Below are positions 8,172-16,126 of a stretch of DNA of 64,000 nucleotides, piece by piece. The DNA is from Halomonas sp. HL-93. Lineage in GTDB: Bacteria; Pseudomonadota; Gammaproteobacteria; Pseudomonadales; Halomonadaceae. The notes below the pieces were generated by a model that was not told the DNA's origin, did no database searches, and was given only the letters and a program-made list of their open reading frames with translations. Within the stretch, counting starts at the first letter, position 1, and each line of letters opens with the position of its first letter. The position numbers and the translations under genes were made by a program. Location of the stretch: positions 2,604,001 to 2,668,000 of the forward strand of contig NZ_LT593974.1 in the NCBI RefSeq assembly GCF_900086985.1. Reading direction: 5' to 3'.

Positions 8172-8945
8172 TTAACTCCGTATTCCTTTACCGCGCTCTA
8201 GCATACGCAACGCTATCGCGAAGAGGACCACAATAAAGCCCAACACAGCAGCCAGCGCCCAGCCAACGGGAATATCTGATACGCCTAAGAAACCATAACG
8301 GAAAACGTTCACCATGTATAAAATGGGGTTGAGCATCGACACGCCCTGCCAAAAATCCGGCAACATGGAAATCGAGTAAAACACCCCGCCCAGATAGGTA
8401 AGCGGCGTGAGAATAAAGGTGGGGACAATCGAAATATCGTCAAACTTGTCGGCCAACAGCGCGTTGATAAAACCACCGATGGAAAATAGCGCAGAGGTGA
8501 GCACCACCACCAGCACGGTAAGCAACGGATGCTCGACCGTCAGGCGGGTAAAAAACAGCGAAACCACGGTGACAATCAGCCCAACACCTAAACCGCGCGC
8601 CATACCCCCAAAAATAAAGCCGGATAAAATCACCCAGTTGGGCATGGGCGATACCATCAACTCCTCAATTGAACGCTGAAACTTGTTGGAGAAGAAGCTT
8701 GAGGCCACATTGGAGTAGCTATTGGTAATCACCGACATCATGATCAGGCCAGGGACAATAAAGTCCATGTAGGTGAAGCCGTCCATATCACCAATGCGCG
8801 AGCCAATCAGATTGCCGAAAATAATAAAATACATGGCCATGGTGATAGAGGGTGGCAACAACGTTTGTGGCCATATCCGCGTGAAACGCTTGATCTCTTT
8901 GAGCACCAGCGTCCACAAGGCGATAAGGGTTTGACTCGCATTCAT
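8172..8945 (-). CDS. ABC-2 type transporter permease, YadH-like
   Basis: Inner-membrane permease of the ABC-2 family, 257 residues with six predicted membrane segments. It closely resembles E. coli YadH, including FRNSxxEELMVSP-like FQRSIEELMVSPMPN, the PTFILTPLTYLGGVFYS loop and MLNPILYMVNVFRYGFLG. The export substrate of YadGH is not firmly known. The ATG overlaps the stop of the ATPase gene (ATGA) and has GGAGG seven bases upstream, so the two are translationally coupled and form one exporter. Confidence 0.9.
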   Translation of the reverse strand: MNASQTLIALWTLVLKEIKRFTRIWPQTLLPPSITMAMYFIIFGNLIGSRIGDMDGFTYMDFIVPGLIMMSVITNSYSNVASSFFSNKFQRSIEELMVSPMPNWVILSGFIFGGMARGLGVGLIVTVVSLFFTRLTVEHPLLTVLVVVLTSALFSIGGFINALLADKFDDISIVPTFILTPLTYLGGVFYSISMLPDFWQGVSMLNPILYMVNVFRYGFLGVSDIPVGWALAAVLGFIVVLFAIALRMLERGKGIRS

Positions 8946-9910
8946 ACCCGCGCCTCCTTTGGTTGTTCGGCACGCTTATCGATCGCGTTTTGACTCCCCT
9001 CCACCATCGATACGAACATTTCCTCTAACCGGTTGGCGCGATTACGCATCGACACAACCTGCAAGCCCTGGTCGGTTAATGCACTGAACACATCGTTGAG
9101 TCGCTGACCGCGATGAACCACCAGCGACAACTGCGAGGCCTCCACCCGCTGGATATCGAACCCATCCACCACGGGGGCATCGCTGACAGGCGCCGCAAGA
9201 TCCAGTAGAAAAGTTTCCCTACTCAGTTCGGCGAGCAACTCGCGCACGCTGGTATTACGGACAATTTCACCGTGGTTAATGATCGCAATATTGCGGCATA
9301 AACTCTCGGCTTCCTCCAGGTAATGCGTCGTGAGGATGATGGTGGTGCCTTCGTCGCGATTAATCCGCCGCATGTATTCCCACATGCTACGCCGCAGCTC
9401 GATATCAACTCCGGCGGTTGGCTCATCGAGAATCAGCAACTTGGGGCGATGCATCAAGGCACGCGCAATCATCAACCGCCGCTTCATGCCACCAGAAAGC
9501 ATCCGCGCGCTGCCGTTGCGCTTATCCCATAACCCGAGATCAGTCAGTAGCTGCTCGGCGCGAGGCAAGGCCTCACGGCGCGTCATTCCATAATAGCCCG
9601 CTTGCGCCAGCACGATATCGAGGACTTTTTCAAACTGGTTAAAGTTAAACTCTTGAGGCACTACGCCCAACTGGTATTTAGCTTTAGCGAAGTCTTTATC
9701 GATATCGATGCCAAAGATCGACACCTTTCCCTGGGTTTTCTGCACCAGAGAACAGACCACACCCAACGTGGTGGATTTGCCTGCGCCGTTAGGGCCCAAT
9801 AGCGCAAAAAAATCGCCCTGCTGGACGTCAAGATCAATACCTTTTAACGCTTGAAAGCCGTTGCCATACTGTTTGGTAAGGCCACGTATCGACAATGCCG
9901 GTTCGGCCAT
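8942..9910 (-). CDS. ABC transporter ATP-binding protein, YadG-like
   Basis: ATPase partner of the YadH-like permease. Walker A is GPNGAGKST, the signature motif is LSGGMKRR, and Walker B is LLILDEPTAGVD, followed by the H-loop TTHYLEEAE. The ABC domain takes up about residues 5-220, with a 100-residue C-terminal extension typical of the CcmA/YadG type. I chose the ATG at 9910 (MAEPALSI) rather than one two codons upstream because AGGA is then spaced seven bases from the start. The product is 322 residues. Four-base overlap with the permease gene. Confidence 0.9.
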   Translation of the reverse strand: MAEPALSIRGLTKQYGNGFQALKGIDLDVQQGDFFALLGPNGAGKSTTLGVVCSLVQKTQGKVSIFGIDIDKDFAKAKYQLGVVPQEFNFNQFEKVLDIVLAQAGYYGMTRREALPRAEQLLTDLGLWDKRNGSARMLSGGMKRRLMIARALMHRPKLLILDEPTAGVDIELRRSMWEYMRRINRDEGTTIILTTHYLEEAESLCRNIAIINHGEIVRNTSVRELLAELSRETFLLDLAAPVSDAPVVDGFDIQRVEASQLSLVVHRGQRLNDVFSALTDQGLQVVSMRNRANRLEEMFVSMVEGSQNAIDKRAEQPKEARV

Positions 9911-10045
9911 GAACATGTCCTGTCAGCAAAATGAGAAGGGTCGCTGCATGCGTAAGCACTAGATATTAGGGCGCAAACTTTTTTTTCAATCGGTTTTGCC
10001 GCATTAGGCAGGTACTGAAGAGACGAAAGGAAAGATGGGTGCGCT

Positions 10046-10120
10046 TGGAGCGGGAAAGGAGATTCGAACTCCCGACCCTCGCCTTGGCAAGGCGATGCTC
10101 TACCACTGAGCTATTCCCGC
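10046..10120 (-). tRNA. tRNA-Gly(GCC), copy 1
   Basis: 75 bases including encoded CCA. The acceptor stem starts GCGGGAA, the anticodon loop holds GCC, and the T-loop is GTTCGAATC. Last gene of the tRNA array on the minus strand; identical to the other two intact copies. I saw no convincing hairpin terminator in the 130 bases after it. Confidence 0.97.
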
Positions 10121-10142
10121 AACGCAAAAGAAAAGTACGAGA

Positions 10143-10218
10143 TGGCGTCCCATAGGGGGTTCGAACCCCTGTTACCGCCGTGAAAGGGCGGTGTCCTGGA
10201 CCACTAGACGAATGGGAC
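10143..10218 (-). tRNA. tRNA-Glu(TTC), copy 1
   Basis: 76 bases with encoded CCA. Acceptor stem GTCCCAT, anticodon loop CTTTCAC (UUC, glutamate), T-loop GTTCGAACC. It lies 22 bases upstream of tRNA-Gly copy 1 in the direction of transcription. Confidence 0.97.
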
Positions 10219-10241
10219 ACAGATAGAAGCGTTAGATTGTT

Positions 10242-10316
10242 TGGAGCGGGAAAGGAGATTCGAACTCCCGACCCTCGCCTTGGCAAGGCGATGCTCTACC
10301 ACTGAGCTATTCCCGC
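10242..10316 (-). tRNA. tRNA-Gly(GCC), copy 2
   Basis: 75 bases, identical to copy 1, with encoded CCA and GCC anticodon. Second glycine gene of the tandem Glu-Gly array. Confidence 0.97.
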
Positions 10317-10356
10317 TCGATAATACGCTTCACTTAACAAGATCTCGCTATCGGAT

Positions 10357-10432
10357 TGGCGTCCCATAGGGGGTTCGAACCCCTGTTACCGCCGTGAAAG
10401 GGCGGTGTCCTGGACCACTAGACGAATGGGAC
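10357..10432 (-). tRNA. tRNA-Glu(TTC), copy 2
   Basis: 76 bases, identical to tRNA-Glu copy 1, with UUC anticodon and encoded CCA. It ends 40 bases before tRNA-Gly copy 2 and begins five bases after the truncated tRNA-Gly fragment. Confidence 0.97.
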
Positions 10433-10437
10433 ACAGC

Positions 10438-10488
10438 TGGAGCGGGAAAGGAGATTCGACCGGGCTGGCGTTCCAGCTCACGACCCTC
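10438..10488 (-). pseudogene. Truncated tRNA-Gly remnant
   Basis: The first 22 bases (10438-10459) are identical to the 3' end of the intact tRNA-Gly genes, including CCA and the T-loop side. Then 21 unrelated bases replace the expected five, before the short block CGACCCTC (10481-10488) again matches the tRNA. The anticodon arm, D-arm and 5' acceptor strand are absent, so it cannot make a functional tRNA. It sits where a glycine gene preceding Glu copy 2 would be if the array had once held a further unit or been rearranged. Confidence 0.85.
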
Positions 10489-10512
10489 ACCTACTTTTCC
10501 ACACAATCCAAT

Positions 10513-10587
10513 TGGAGCGGGAAAGGAGATTCGAACTCCCGACCCTCGCCTTGGCAAGGCGATGCTCTACCACTGAGCTATTCCCGC
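10513..10587 (-). tRNA. tRNA-Gly(GCC), copy 3
   Basis: 75 bases, identical to copies 1 and 2, with GCC anticodon and encoded CCA. It lies 24 bases after tRNA-Glu copy 3 in the direction of transcription. Confidence 0.97.
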
Positions 10588-10611
10588 ATTCCGATACCTT
10601 GACGATTGAGT

Positions 10612-10687
10612 TGGCGTCCCATAGGGGGTTCGAACCCCTGTTACCGCCGTGAAAGGGCGGTGTCCTAGACCACTAGACGAATGGGAC
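10612..10687 (-). tRNA. tRNA-Glu(TTC), copy 3
   Basis: 76 bases and the promoter-proximal gene of the array. It differs from the other two glutamate copies by one base in the D-loop (TCTAGG instead of TCCAGG). UUC anticodon and CCA are intact. Confidence 0.97.
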
Positions 10688-10703
10688 GTCGCAATGCCTC
10701 GTC

Positions 10704-10744
10704 GAGGTGGCGCGTATGTTACTCAGCCCTTATTAAACTGTCAA
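10704..10744 (-). promoter_or_regulatory. Sigma70 promoter of the tRNA array with GC-rich discriminator
   Basis: On the minus strand TTGACA (10744-10739) is separated by exactly 17 bases from TAACAT (10721-10716). The stretch between the -10 box and the tRNA is GC-rich (ACGCGCCACC), the discriminator type associated with stringent (ppGpp/DksA) control of stable-RNA promoters. Position and spacing make this the likely promoter of all six tRNA genes. Confidence 0.75.
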
Positions 10745-10999
10745 GCAGTTCCCTCTCGGCCGCCCCTGCCTATTGAGCCATGCGCCAGCGTGGATATTAC
10801 CCACTACAACCGCTTCACCGTAGTGCATTTAACGTCATATGACGCTCACTATTAGTGCGTAGTACACAACCACCTCAGATACCAACAACCGACAAACGCA
10901 GTAAAAATCTTTTATTTAAAATAAATCGATTTTATGGCATGCCGCTTGCTAACACCTTGTTGGGACACGATTGATTCATTGACCGCCACGAGGTGCCTT
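10745..10999. other. Intergenic region upstream of TRAP operon
   Basis: Together with the tRNA promoter this is a gap of about 310 bases without a gene. The part nearest the TRAP operon is AT-rich, with an imperfect inverted repeat around 10903-10932 (TTTATTT/AAATAAA core flanked by AAAATC and GATTTT). It could be an operator for the operon, but no regulator gene is adjacent. I see no other structure. Confidence 0.4.
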
Positions 11000-12103
11000 A
11001 TGACCTTTACACGCCGCAAGTTTCTTACCACTGCCGCTGTATCTTCCACTGCTGGGTTGGTGCTCGGCGCCCCCAGCATTGCAAGAGCACAGTCGTCCGA
11101 CACCTTTAACTGGCGTATGACCAATGCCTACGGGCCTGGGTCGCCATTTTATGTCGAAGGTCCAGGGAGCCCCACCGACGTTATTGACAAGATCAACACC
11201 ATGTCGGGCGGACGCCTCAACATTCAACACTTTGCAGCGGGAGAGCTCATCCCCGCGCTTGAAGGGTTTGAAGCGGTGCAGAGCGGCACCATCGAAATGA
11301 ACGCAGCCAACAGTTACTTCTGGTCGGGTACGACCTTTGCCGCCCAGTACTTCACCACCGTGCCCTTCGGCATGAGTTTTATGGGCCATATGGCATGGCT
11401 ATACCACGGCGGAGGTTTGGAGCTGTGGCACGAGCTATACGAGCCGTATGGCATGGTGGCTTTCCCGTTGAACAACACCGGCGTGCAGATGACCGGCTGG
11501 TTCCGCGAACCCATTGAAGACATTGGCCAGCTTGACGGTCTGCGCATGCGCGTACCGGGCCTCGCTGGCAAGGTATACGCCTCCCTTGGAGTGGATGCCC
11601 GCGTACTCCCTGGCGGCGAGATATTCCCGGCGCTGGAACGCGGCGTGATTGATGCTGCAGAGTTCGTCGGCCCCTACCAAGACCGCCGCATGGGCCTTCA
11701 AGACGCCGCCAAATACTATTACACCACCGGCTGGCACGAACCCTCCACCACGGGTGAACTGCTGATTGCTAAAGATCAATGGGACAGCCTGCCCGAGGAT
11801 CTGCAAATGATTGTTCGCTCGGCATGTATGGCGGCCTGCCTTGAGAGCCTGACATGGTCGGAGGCTGTCAACGGCGAAGCCCTGACCGACCTGGTCGACA
11901 ACCATGGTGTGACTGCTAGCCAACTACCAGAACCGATTGTGGATGCACTCCGCGAAGCCACGCTGGATACCCTTGAAACCGAAGCCAATGACGACGCCGA
12001 AGTACGCAAGATTCACGATAGCTACATGGCGTTTAAAGCCAAACACGACCGCTGGGCTGGTGCCAGCGAACGCGCTTGGCTAAGCAATATCATCGGAGTG
12101 TGA
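11000..12103 (+). CDS. dctP: TRAP transporter periplasmic solute-binding protein (DctP type, COG4663-like)
   Basis: Extracytoplasmic binding protein of a tripartite ATP-independent periplasmic transporter. The N-terminus MTFTRRKFLTTAAVSSTAG is a twin-arginine (Tat) signal with likely cleavage after ARA near residue 30, which suggests export in folded form. The mature part resembles the mannitol/chloroaromatic-compound branch (FcbT1-like), for example AANSYFWSGTTFAAQYFTTVPFG-type sequence and GLRMRVPGLAGKVYASLG. I set the start at 11000 because the Tat signal begins there and GAGG precedes it; the frame is open further upstream. The product is 367 residues. First gene of dctP-dctQ-dctM-ggt. 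The ligand cannot be read from sequence; that branch often binds 2-oxo acids or related carboxylates. Confidence 0.88.
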   Translation: MTFTRRKFLTTAAVSSTAGLVLGAPSIARAQSSDTFNWRMTNAYGPGSPFYVEGPGSPTDVIDKINTMSGGRLNIQHFAAGELIPALEGFEAVQSGTIEMNAANSYFWSGTTFAAQYFTTVPFGMSFMGHMAWLYHGGGLELWHELYEPYGMVAFPLNNTGVQMTGWFREPIEDIGQLDGLRMRVPGLAGKVYASLGVDARVLPGGEIFPALERGVIDAAEFVGPYQDRRMGLQDAAKYYYTTGWHEPSTTGELLIAKDQWDSLPEDLQMIVRSACMAACLESLTWSEAVNGEALTDLVDNHGVTASQLPEPIVDALREATLDTLETEANDDAEVRKIHDSYMAFKAKHDRWAGASERAWLSNIIGV

Positions 12104-12104
12104 T

Positions 12105-12614
12105 ATGCAAGCCGTAGAAAACCTAGTCAAAGGCATTGAGGCACTGGTCCGGCTATTTGGCCGGATCGCCGCCTGGACTTGCGTAGTATTAGTGGCGTTG
12201 GTATCCAGCGATGTAATACTTCGTTACCTGTTCGATATCGGGGCCGTTTGGCTGCAAGAGCTTCAGTGGCATCTGATATCGCCCATTGCCCTGTTTGGCA
12301 TGGCGTACTTACTGCTCAACGACGAACAAGTCAGGGTAGATGTGTTTTACGAGCATTTTCCGGCGCTCGTAAAACGCGTCATCGAAGTAATTGGTGGCCT
12401 AGCGCTGCTTGTTATGGGCTTGTATATCGCTTGGCTAACGCTTCCCTGGGTCGCGCAATCGTTTGGCCGCGGTGAAGCCTCACCGAACCCTGGCGGCCTC
12501 CCCTGGCGCTGGCTGTTAAAAGCATTCATCCCGTTTGGTTTCACCCTGCTCGCACTGCAAGGGCTTGCTCATGCGCTGCGCAATGCGCTCGCGCTTCCCG
12601 CACAAGGTGACTGA
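12105..12614 (+). CDS. dctQ: TRAP transporter small permease (DctQ)
   Basis: 169-residue membrane protein with four hydrophobic segments (about residues 20-42, 52-70, 92-112 and 135-155), the normal topology of TRAP small subunits. It includes VSSDVILRYLF and WLQELQWHLISPIALFGMAY, typical of the DctQ family, where the E-x2-W region contacts the large permease. GGAG is six bases upstream of the ATG. Only one base separates it from the dctP stop, so translation is coupled. Confidence 0.9.
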   Translation: MQAVENLVKGIEALVRLFGRIAAWTCVVLVALVSSDVILRYLFDIGAVWLQELQWHLISPIALFGMAYLLLNDEQVRVDVFYEHFPALVKRVIEVIGGLALLVMGLYIAWLTLPWVAQSFGRGEASPNPGGLPWRWLLKAFIPFGFTLLALQGLAHALRNALALPAQGD

Positions 12615-12617
12615 CCT

Positions 12618-13943
12618 ATGTCTTTAAATGAATGGCTTGCGATCGGCATGATCGGAGCCTTTTTCGTTATGCTGCTGATTGGCATTCCAGTGGCGATTAG
12701 CATCGCGACGACCGCATTTGTGTTTGGCTTCATCGGCTTTGGGCCGGTGCTATTTAACCTTCTGCCGTCGCGCATCTATGGCGTGGTGACCAACTACACC
12801 TTTATGGCCATCCCTCTGTTCGTGTTTATGGGCGTTATGCTTGAGAAATCCAAGCTTGCCGAAGAGTTGATTGACGTCATCGGCCACGTATTTGGCAATC
12901 TCTCCGGCGGCATGGGCGTGGCGATTATCTTTGTCGGCGTACTGCTAGGGGCCGCCACCGGGATTGTGGGGGCCACCATTGTCACACTGGGCCTGCTCAC
13001 GCTTCCCACCCTGTTGCGCCGTGGCTACCCGAAAACGTTGGCAACCGGAATGATTTGTGCCTCCGGCACCCTCGGGCAAATTATCCCCCCAAGCTTGGTG
13101 CTCATCTTATTAGCCGAAATTTTGGGTGAATCCGTTGGCACCATGTTCGCCGCCGCGATGCTGCCAGGGCTAACCCTGGCGGCAGTTTACATCATCGCGA
13201 TTCTCGCCCTTGCGGCCTGGAAACCCCACTTAATGCCGCCCATCCCCGCAGAAGAACGCGCTCAACTAAGTAAAGCACAGTTGATGCGTAAGGTCGTGCG
13301 GGTGGTAGGGCCACCGGTAGGCTTGGTGGTTGCCGTTTTAGGATCGATCATCGGCGGCATTGCCGCACCGACCGAAGCTGCTGCCATGGGAGCGCTGGGT
13401 GCAATGGTATTTGTCGCAGGCTCCGGGCGACTGAGTTTTAACCTGCTCAACGAAGTCGCTAAAGCAACGCTTATTATCTCTGCGATGGTATTTTTCATCT
13501 TGATCAGCGCGCAGGTATTTGGTTTGGCGTTTCGTGGCCTGGGCGGCGAGCACTTAGTCGCCCGGATGTTCGAGTGGGTGCCCGGCGGCGAAATAGGCGC
13601 CCTGCTATTCATGCTGCTGTTGATGTTCATTCTGGGCTTCTTTCTCGAATGGATCGAGATTAGCTATATTGCCTTGCCGTTATTCTTACCTTTTTTTATT
13701 CAGCTAGGCGTCGACATGGTATGGCTGGGTATTTTGGTGGGGCTGGTGTTGCAGACCTCGTTTTTAACTCCACCCTTTGGTTGGTCACTGTTCTTCCTGA
13801 AAGGCGTCGCCCCCAAAGGCGTCACGACGCTGGATATCTATCTCGGCGTACTACCGTTTATCGCCTTGCAGTTTCTCGCCATTGCCCTGGTGATACTATT
13901 TCCCAGTATCGCCACGTGGCTACCTAATGCCATCGGCTGGTAA
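12618..13943 (+). CDS. dctM: TRAP transporter large permease (DctM)
   Basis: 441-residue membrane protein with about 12 hydrophobic segments, the ion-coupled transport subunit of the TRAP system. Family signatures are present: IPVAISIATTAFVFG near the start, GGMGVAIIFVGVLLGAATGIVGATIV, a CASGTLGQIIPPS re-entrant loop around residues 150-162, and LTPPFGWSLFFLKG near the end. It uses a Na+ or H+ gradient with the DctP binding protein. It starts three bases after dctQ and is followed 30 bases later by the gamma-glutamyltransferase-like gene. Confidence 0.92.
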   Translation: MSLNEWLAIGMIGAFFVMLLIGIPVAISIATTAFVFGFIGFGPVLFNLLPSRIYGVVTNYTFMAIPLFVFMGVMLEKSKLAEELIDVIGHVFGNLSGGMGVAIIFVGVLLGAATGIVGATIVTLGLLTLPTLLRRGYPKTLATGMICASGTLGQIIPPSLVLILLAEILGESVGTMFAAAMLPGLTLAAVYIIAILALAAWKPHLMPPIPAEERAQLSKAQLMRKVVRVVGPPVGLVVAVLGSIIGGIAAPTEAAAMGALGAMVFVAGSGRLSFNLLNEVAKATLIISAMVFFILISAQVFGLAFRGLGGEHLVARMFEWVPGGEIGALLFMLLLMFILGFFLEWIEISYIALPLFLPFFIQLGVDMVWLGILVGLVLQTSFLTPPFGWSLFFLKGVAPKGVTTLDIYLGVLPFIALQFLAIALVILFPSIATWLPNAIGW

Positions 13944-13973
13944 TCGCCGGGCTCAACAGTAAAAGGATAAGAT

Positions 13974-15560
13974 ATGCTTCATACGCAACGTAGCTATGGC
14001 GGCAGCTGTGTCGCCCCTCACCATCTGGCCGCAAGTGCGGGGCGCGACGTCCTCAAGCAAGGCGGTAACGCCGTAGAAGCGATGGTAGCCGCTGCCGCCA
14101 CCATCGCCGTGGTCTACCCGCATATGAACGCCCTGGGCGGCGATGGCTTCTGGTTAATCCATGAACCTGGCAAAGCACCGGTGGCCATTGATGCCTGCGG
14201 CCCGGCTGCGGGCTTGGCCAATGTAGACTTCTATGCGGGCGACGCTCACATTCCCGAGCGTGGACCTAAAGCGGCCCTCACCATGGGAGGTACGGTAAGC
14301 GGTTGGCAGGAGGCGTTATCGGTTGCCGCCGACTGGGGCCAAGCCCTGCCGTTGACGACGCTGCTGGCCGACGCCATTGGCCATGCACAAAATGGCGTAA
14401 CGGTTTCAAAGAGCCAGGAAACCCTGACCGCCAAGCACCTCGAACGGTTATCGCCCAGCCCTGGCTTTAGCGAGTCGCTGCTAGTGAACGGCAGAGCCCC
14501 CCTTGAAGGCGAGCGGCTGCGCCAGCCGCGCCTAGCCGCGACGCTTGAACGTCTGGCCACGGCAGGTCTGGATGATTTTTATCGCGGGGAGCTTGCCGCC
14601 AGCATGGCGCGGGACCTGGAAGCGCTGGGCAGTCCATTGCGTTTGGATGATTTTCACGCGTATCGCGCCCAGCGGGTGACACCGCTTGAAGTGACTCTCG
14701 CCGACGCTACTCTGTATAACCTGCCAGCCCCCACCCAAGGGGTGGCATCATTGATGATTCTCGCCATTTACGAGCGCATCAAAGCCAAACAACCCAATGG
14801 CTTCGCCCACCTGCATGGCCTGATTGAAGCCACCAAGCGTGCCTTTATGCTGCGCGACCAGTACGTGACCGACCCGGACCGTACCCCCACTCCACTTCAG
14901 GCGTTACTCAGTGACGAGCGCATTGACGCTGAGGCCGCTCAGATTAATGCCTCACAGGCGCTGCCTTGGCCCTATGAAGCCGCAAAAGGCGACACCATCT
15001 GGATGGGCACGGTGGATAACGAGGGCCGGGCGGTTAGCTTTATCCAAAGCATTTATTGGGAATTTGGCAGCGGCGTGGTGTTGCCGGAAAGCGGTGTGCT
15101 GTGGCAAAACCGCGGCATAAGCTTCTCGCTCGACCCTGCGGCGTTACGCGGGCTCGCTCCAGGGCGCAAACCCTTCCATACGCTTAATCCGGCGCTTGCC
15201 CGGTTTAACGATGGGCGCACCATGGTCTATGGCACTATGGGTGGTGAGGGACAGCCGCAAACTCAAGCGGCGGTCTTCTCGCGCTACGCCTTCCATCAAA
15301 TGCCATTGCAGCAAGCGATTACCGCACCACGTTGGCTTTTGGGCCGCACTTGGGGCGAATCGAGCATGAACCTAAAACTCGAAGATCGTTTTGATAATGC
15401 GCTAGTGACAGCGCTGAACAAGGCTGGCCACGACGTGGAAGTTCTCAACGAGTCCTTCAGTGACACGATGGGGCATGCCGGGGGCATCGTTCACCACCCT
15501 AACGGGCTGATTGAAAGCGCCCACGACCCCCGGAGTAACGGCGGTGCGGTTAGCGTTTGA
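13974..15560 (+). CDS. Gamma-glutamyltransferase-family protein
   Basis: 528-residue N-terminal-nucleophile hydrolase of the gamma-glutamyltransferase family. It lacks a signal peptide, so it is probably cytoplasmic, unlike classical periplasmic GGT. The large-subunit start GGNAVEAMVAAAATIAVVYPHMNALGGDGFW is typical. The candidate autocleavage site and nucleophile is T341 in KGDTIWMGTVD; note that classical GGTs have TTH-SV there, so this is the divergent branch. GTMGGEGQPQTQ later forms the oxyanion/substrate loop. AAGGA lies six bases before the ATG. It follows dctM by 30 bases on the same strand, suggesting it acts on the imported compound or a derivative of it. Confidence 0.83.
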   Translation: MLHTQRSYGGSCVAPHHLAASAGRDVLKQGGNAVEAMVAAAATIAVVYPHMNALGGDGFWLIHEPGKAPVAIDACGPAAGLANVDFYAGDAHIPERGPKAALTMGGTVSGWQEALSVAADWGQALPLTTLLADAIGHAQNGVTVSKSQETLTAKHLERLSPSPGFSESLLVNGRAPLEGERLRQPRLAATLERLATAGLDDFYRGELAASMARDLEALGSPLRLDDFHAYRAQRVTPLEVTLADATLYNLPAPTQGVASLMILAIYERIKAKQPNGFAHLHGLIEATKRAFMLRDQYVTDPDRTPTPLQALLSDERIDAEAAQINASQALPWPYEAAKGDTIWMGTVDNEGRAVSFIQSIYWEFGSGVVLPESGVLWQNRGISFSLDPAALRGLAPGRKPFHTLNPALARFNDGRTMVYGTMGGEGQPQTQAAVFSRYAFHQMPLQQAITAPRWLLGRTWGESSMNLKLEDRFDNALVTALNKAGHDVEVLNESFSDTMGHAGGIVHHPNGLIESAHDPRSNGGAVSV

Positions 15561-15675
15561 CGGTATGGCTGGCGATTTTGTCGAATATTGCGCATCCTGA
15601 ACTCAGGTAGGCGACCACTGTCATTTACAGGTAGGGTATTAGCCAGCGAGACATAAGCGGGAGAGGAGACCCCCT

Positions 15676-16074
15676 ATGGCGAAAATCGACAAATCCCCAG
15701 ACCAATGGCGTGAACAACTTACGCCAGAGCAGTACCGCGTCACCCGCGAAAAAGGCACAGAGCGTCCGTTTACGGGCGATTATCAGGTCAGTGATACCCA
15801 AGGCATCTACCACTGTGTTTGCTGCCACGCACCGCTGTTTGAGAACGAGCACAAATTTGATGCCGGCTGCGGCTGGCCCAGTTTTGACCGTCCTCTCGGC
15901 ACTCGCTGCATTGAGGAACACCAGGACACATCCCATGGGATGGCCCGCACCGAAGTGGTGTGCGCCCACTGCGACGCCCACCTGGGTCACGTCTTTCCTG
16001 ACGGCCCACCCCAAAGCACCGGATTACGCTACTGTATCAACTCGGTATCGTTAGAGTTTCATCCCGACGAATAA
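15676..16074 (+). CDS. msrB: Peptide-methionine (R)-S-oxide reductase MsrB
   Basis: Reduces the R-epimer of methionine sulfoxide in proteins, using thioredoxin. 132 residues. Four zinc-binding cysteines are present as two CxxC pairs (C47/C50 and C96/C99). The catalytic cysteine is C120 in [12 protein letters not shown], and C65 in AGCGWPSFD is a possible resolving cysteine. GAGGAG lies seven bases before the ATG. It is 115 bases beyond the ggt-like gene, so it may have its own promoter. It is convergent with the chemoreceptor gene. Confidence 0.96.
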   Translation: MAKIDKSPDQWREQLTPEQYRVTREKGTERPFTGDYQVSDTQGIYHCVCCHAPLFENEHKFDAGCGWPSFDRPLGTRCIEEHQDTSHGMARTEVVCAHCDAHLGHVFPDGPPQSTGLRYCINSVSLEFHPDE

Positions 16075-16118
16075 AACCAAAAAAGCTTTGCGCCCGCCAG
16101 TTCAGGATGGCGGGCGCA
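16075..16118 (-). terminator. Terminator downstream of the chemoreceptor gene
   Basis: An 11-pair stem (16089-16099 with 16108-16118, GCGCCCGCCA/TGGCGGGCGC) with an eight-base loop. On the minus strand it is followed by AGCTTTTTTGGTTTTATT, a good U-tract, so it terminates the chemoreceptor transcript. It may also slow plus-strand transcription leaving msrB. Confidence 0.85.
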
Positions 16119-16126
16119 GTTAACGC

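Noticed and set aside
10046..10687. CRISPR-like regular repeats
   Set aside because: The repeats are complete tRNA-Gly and tRNA-Glu genes, not short repeats with unique spacers.
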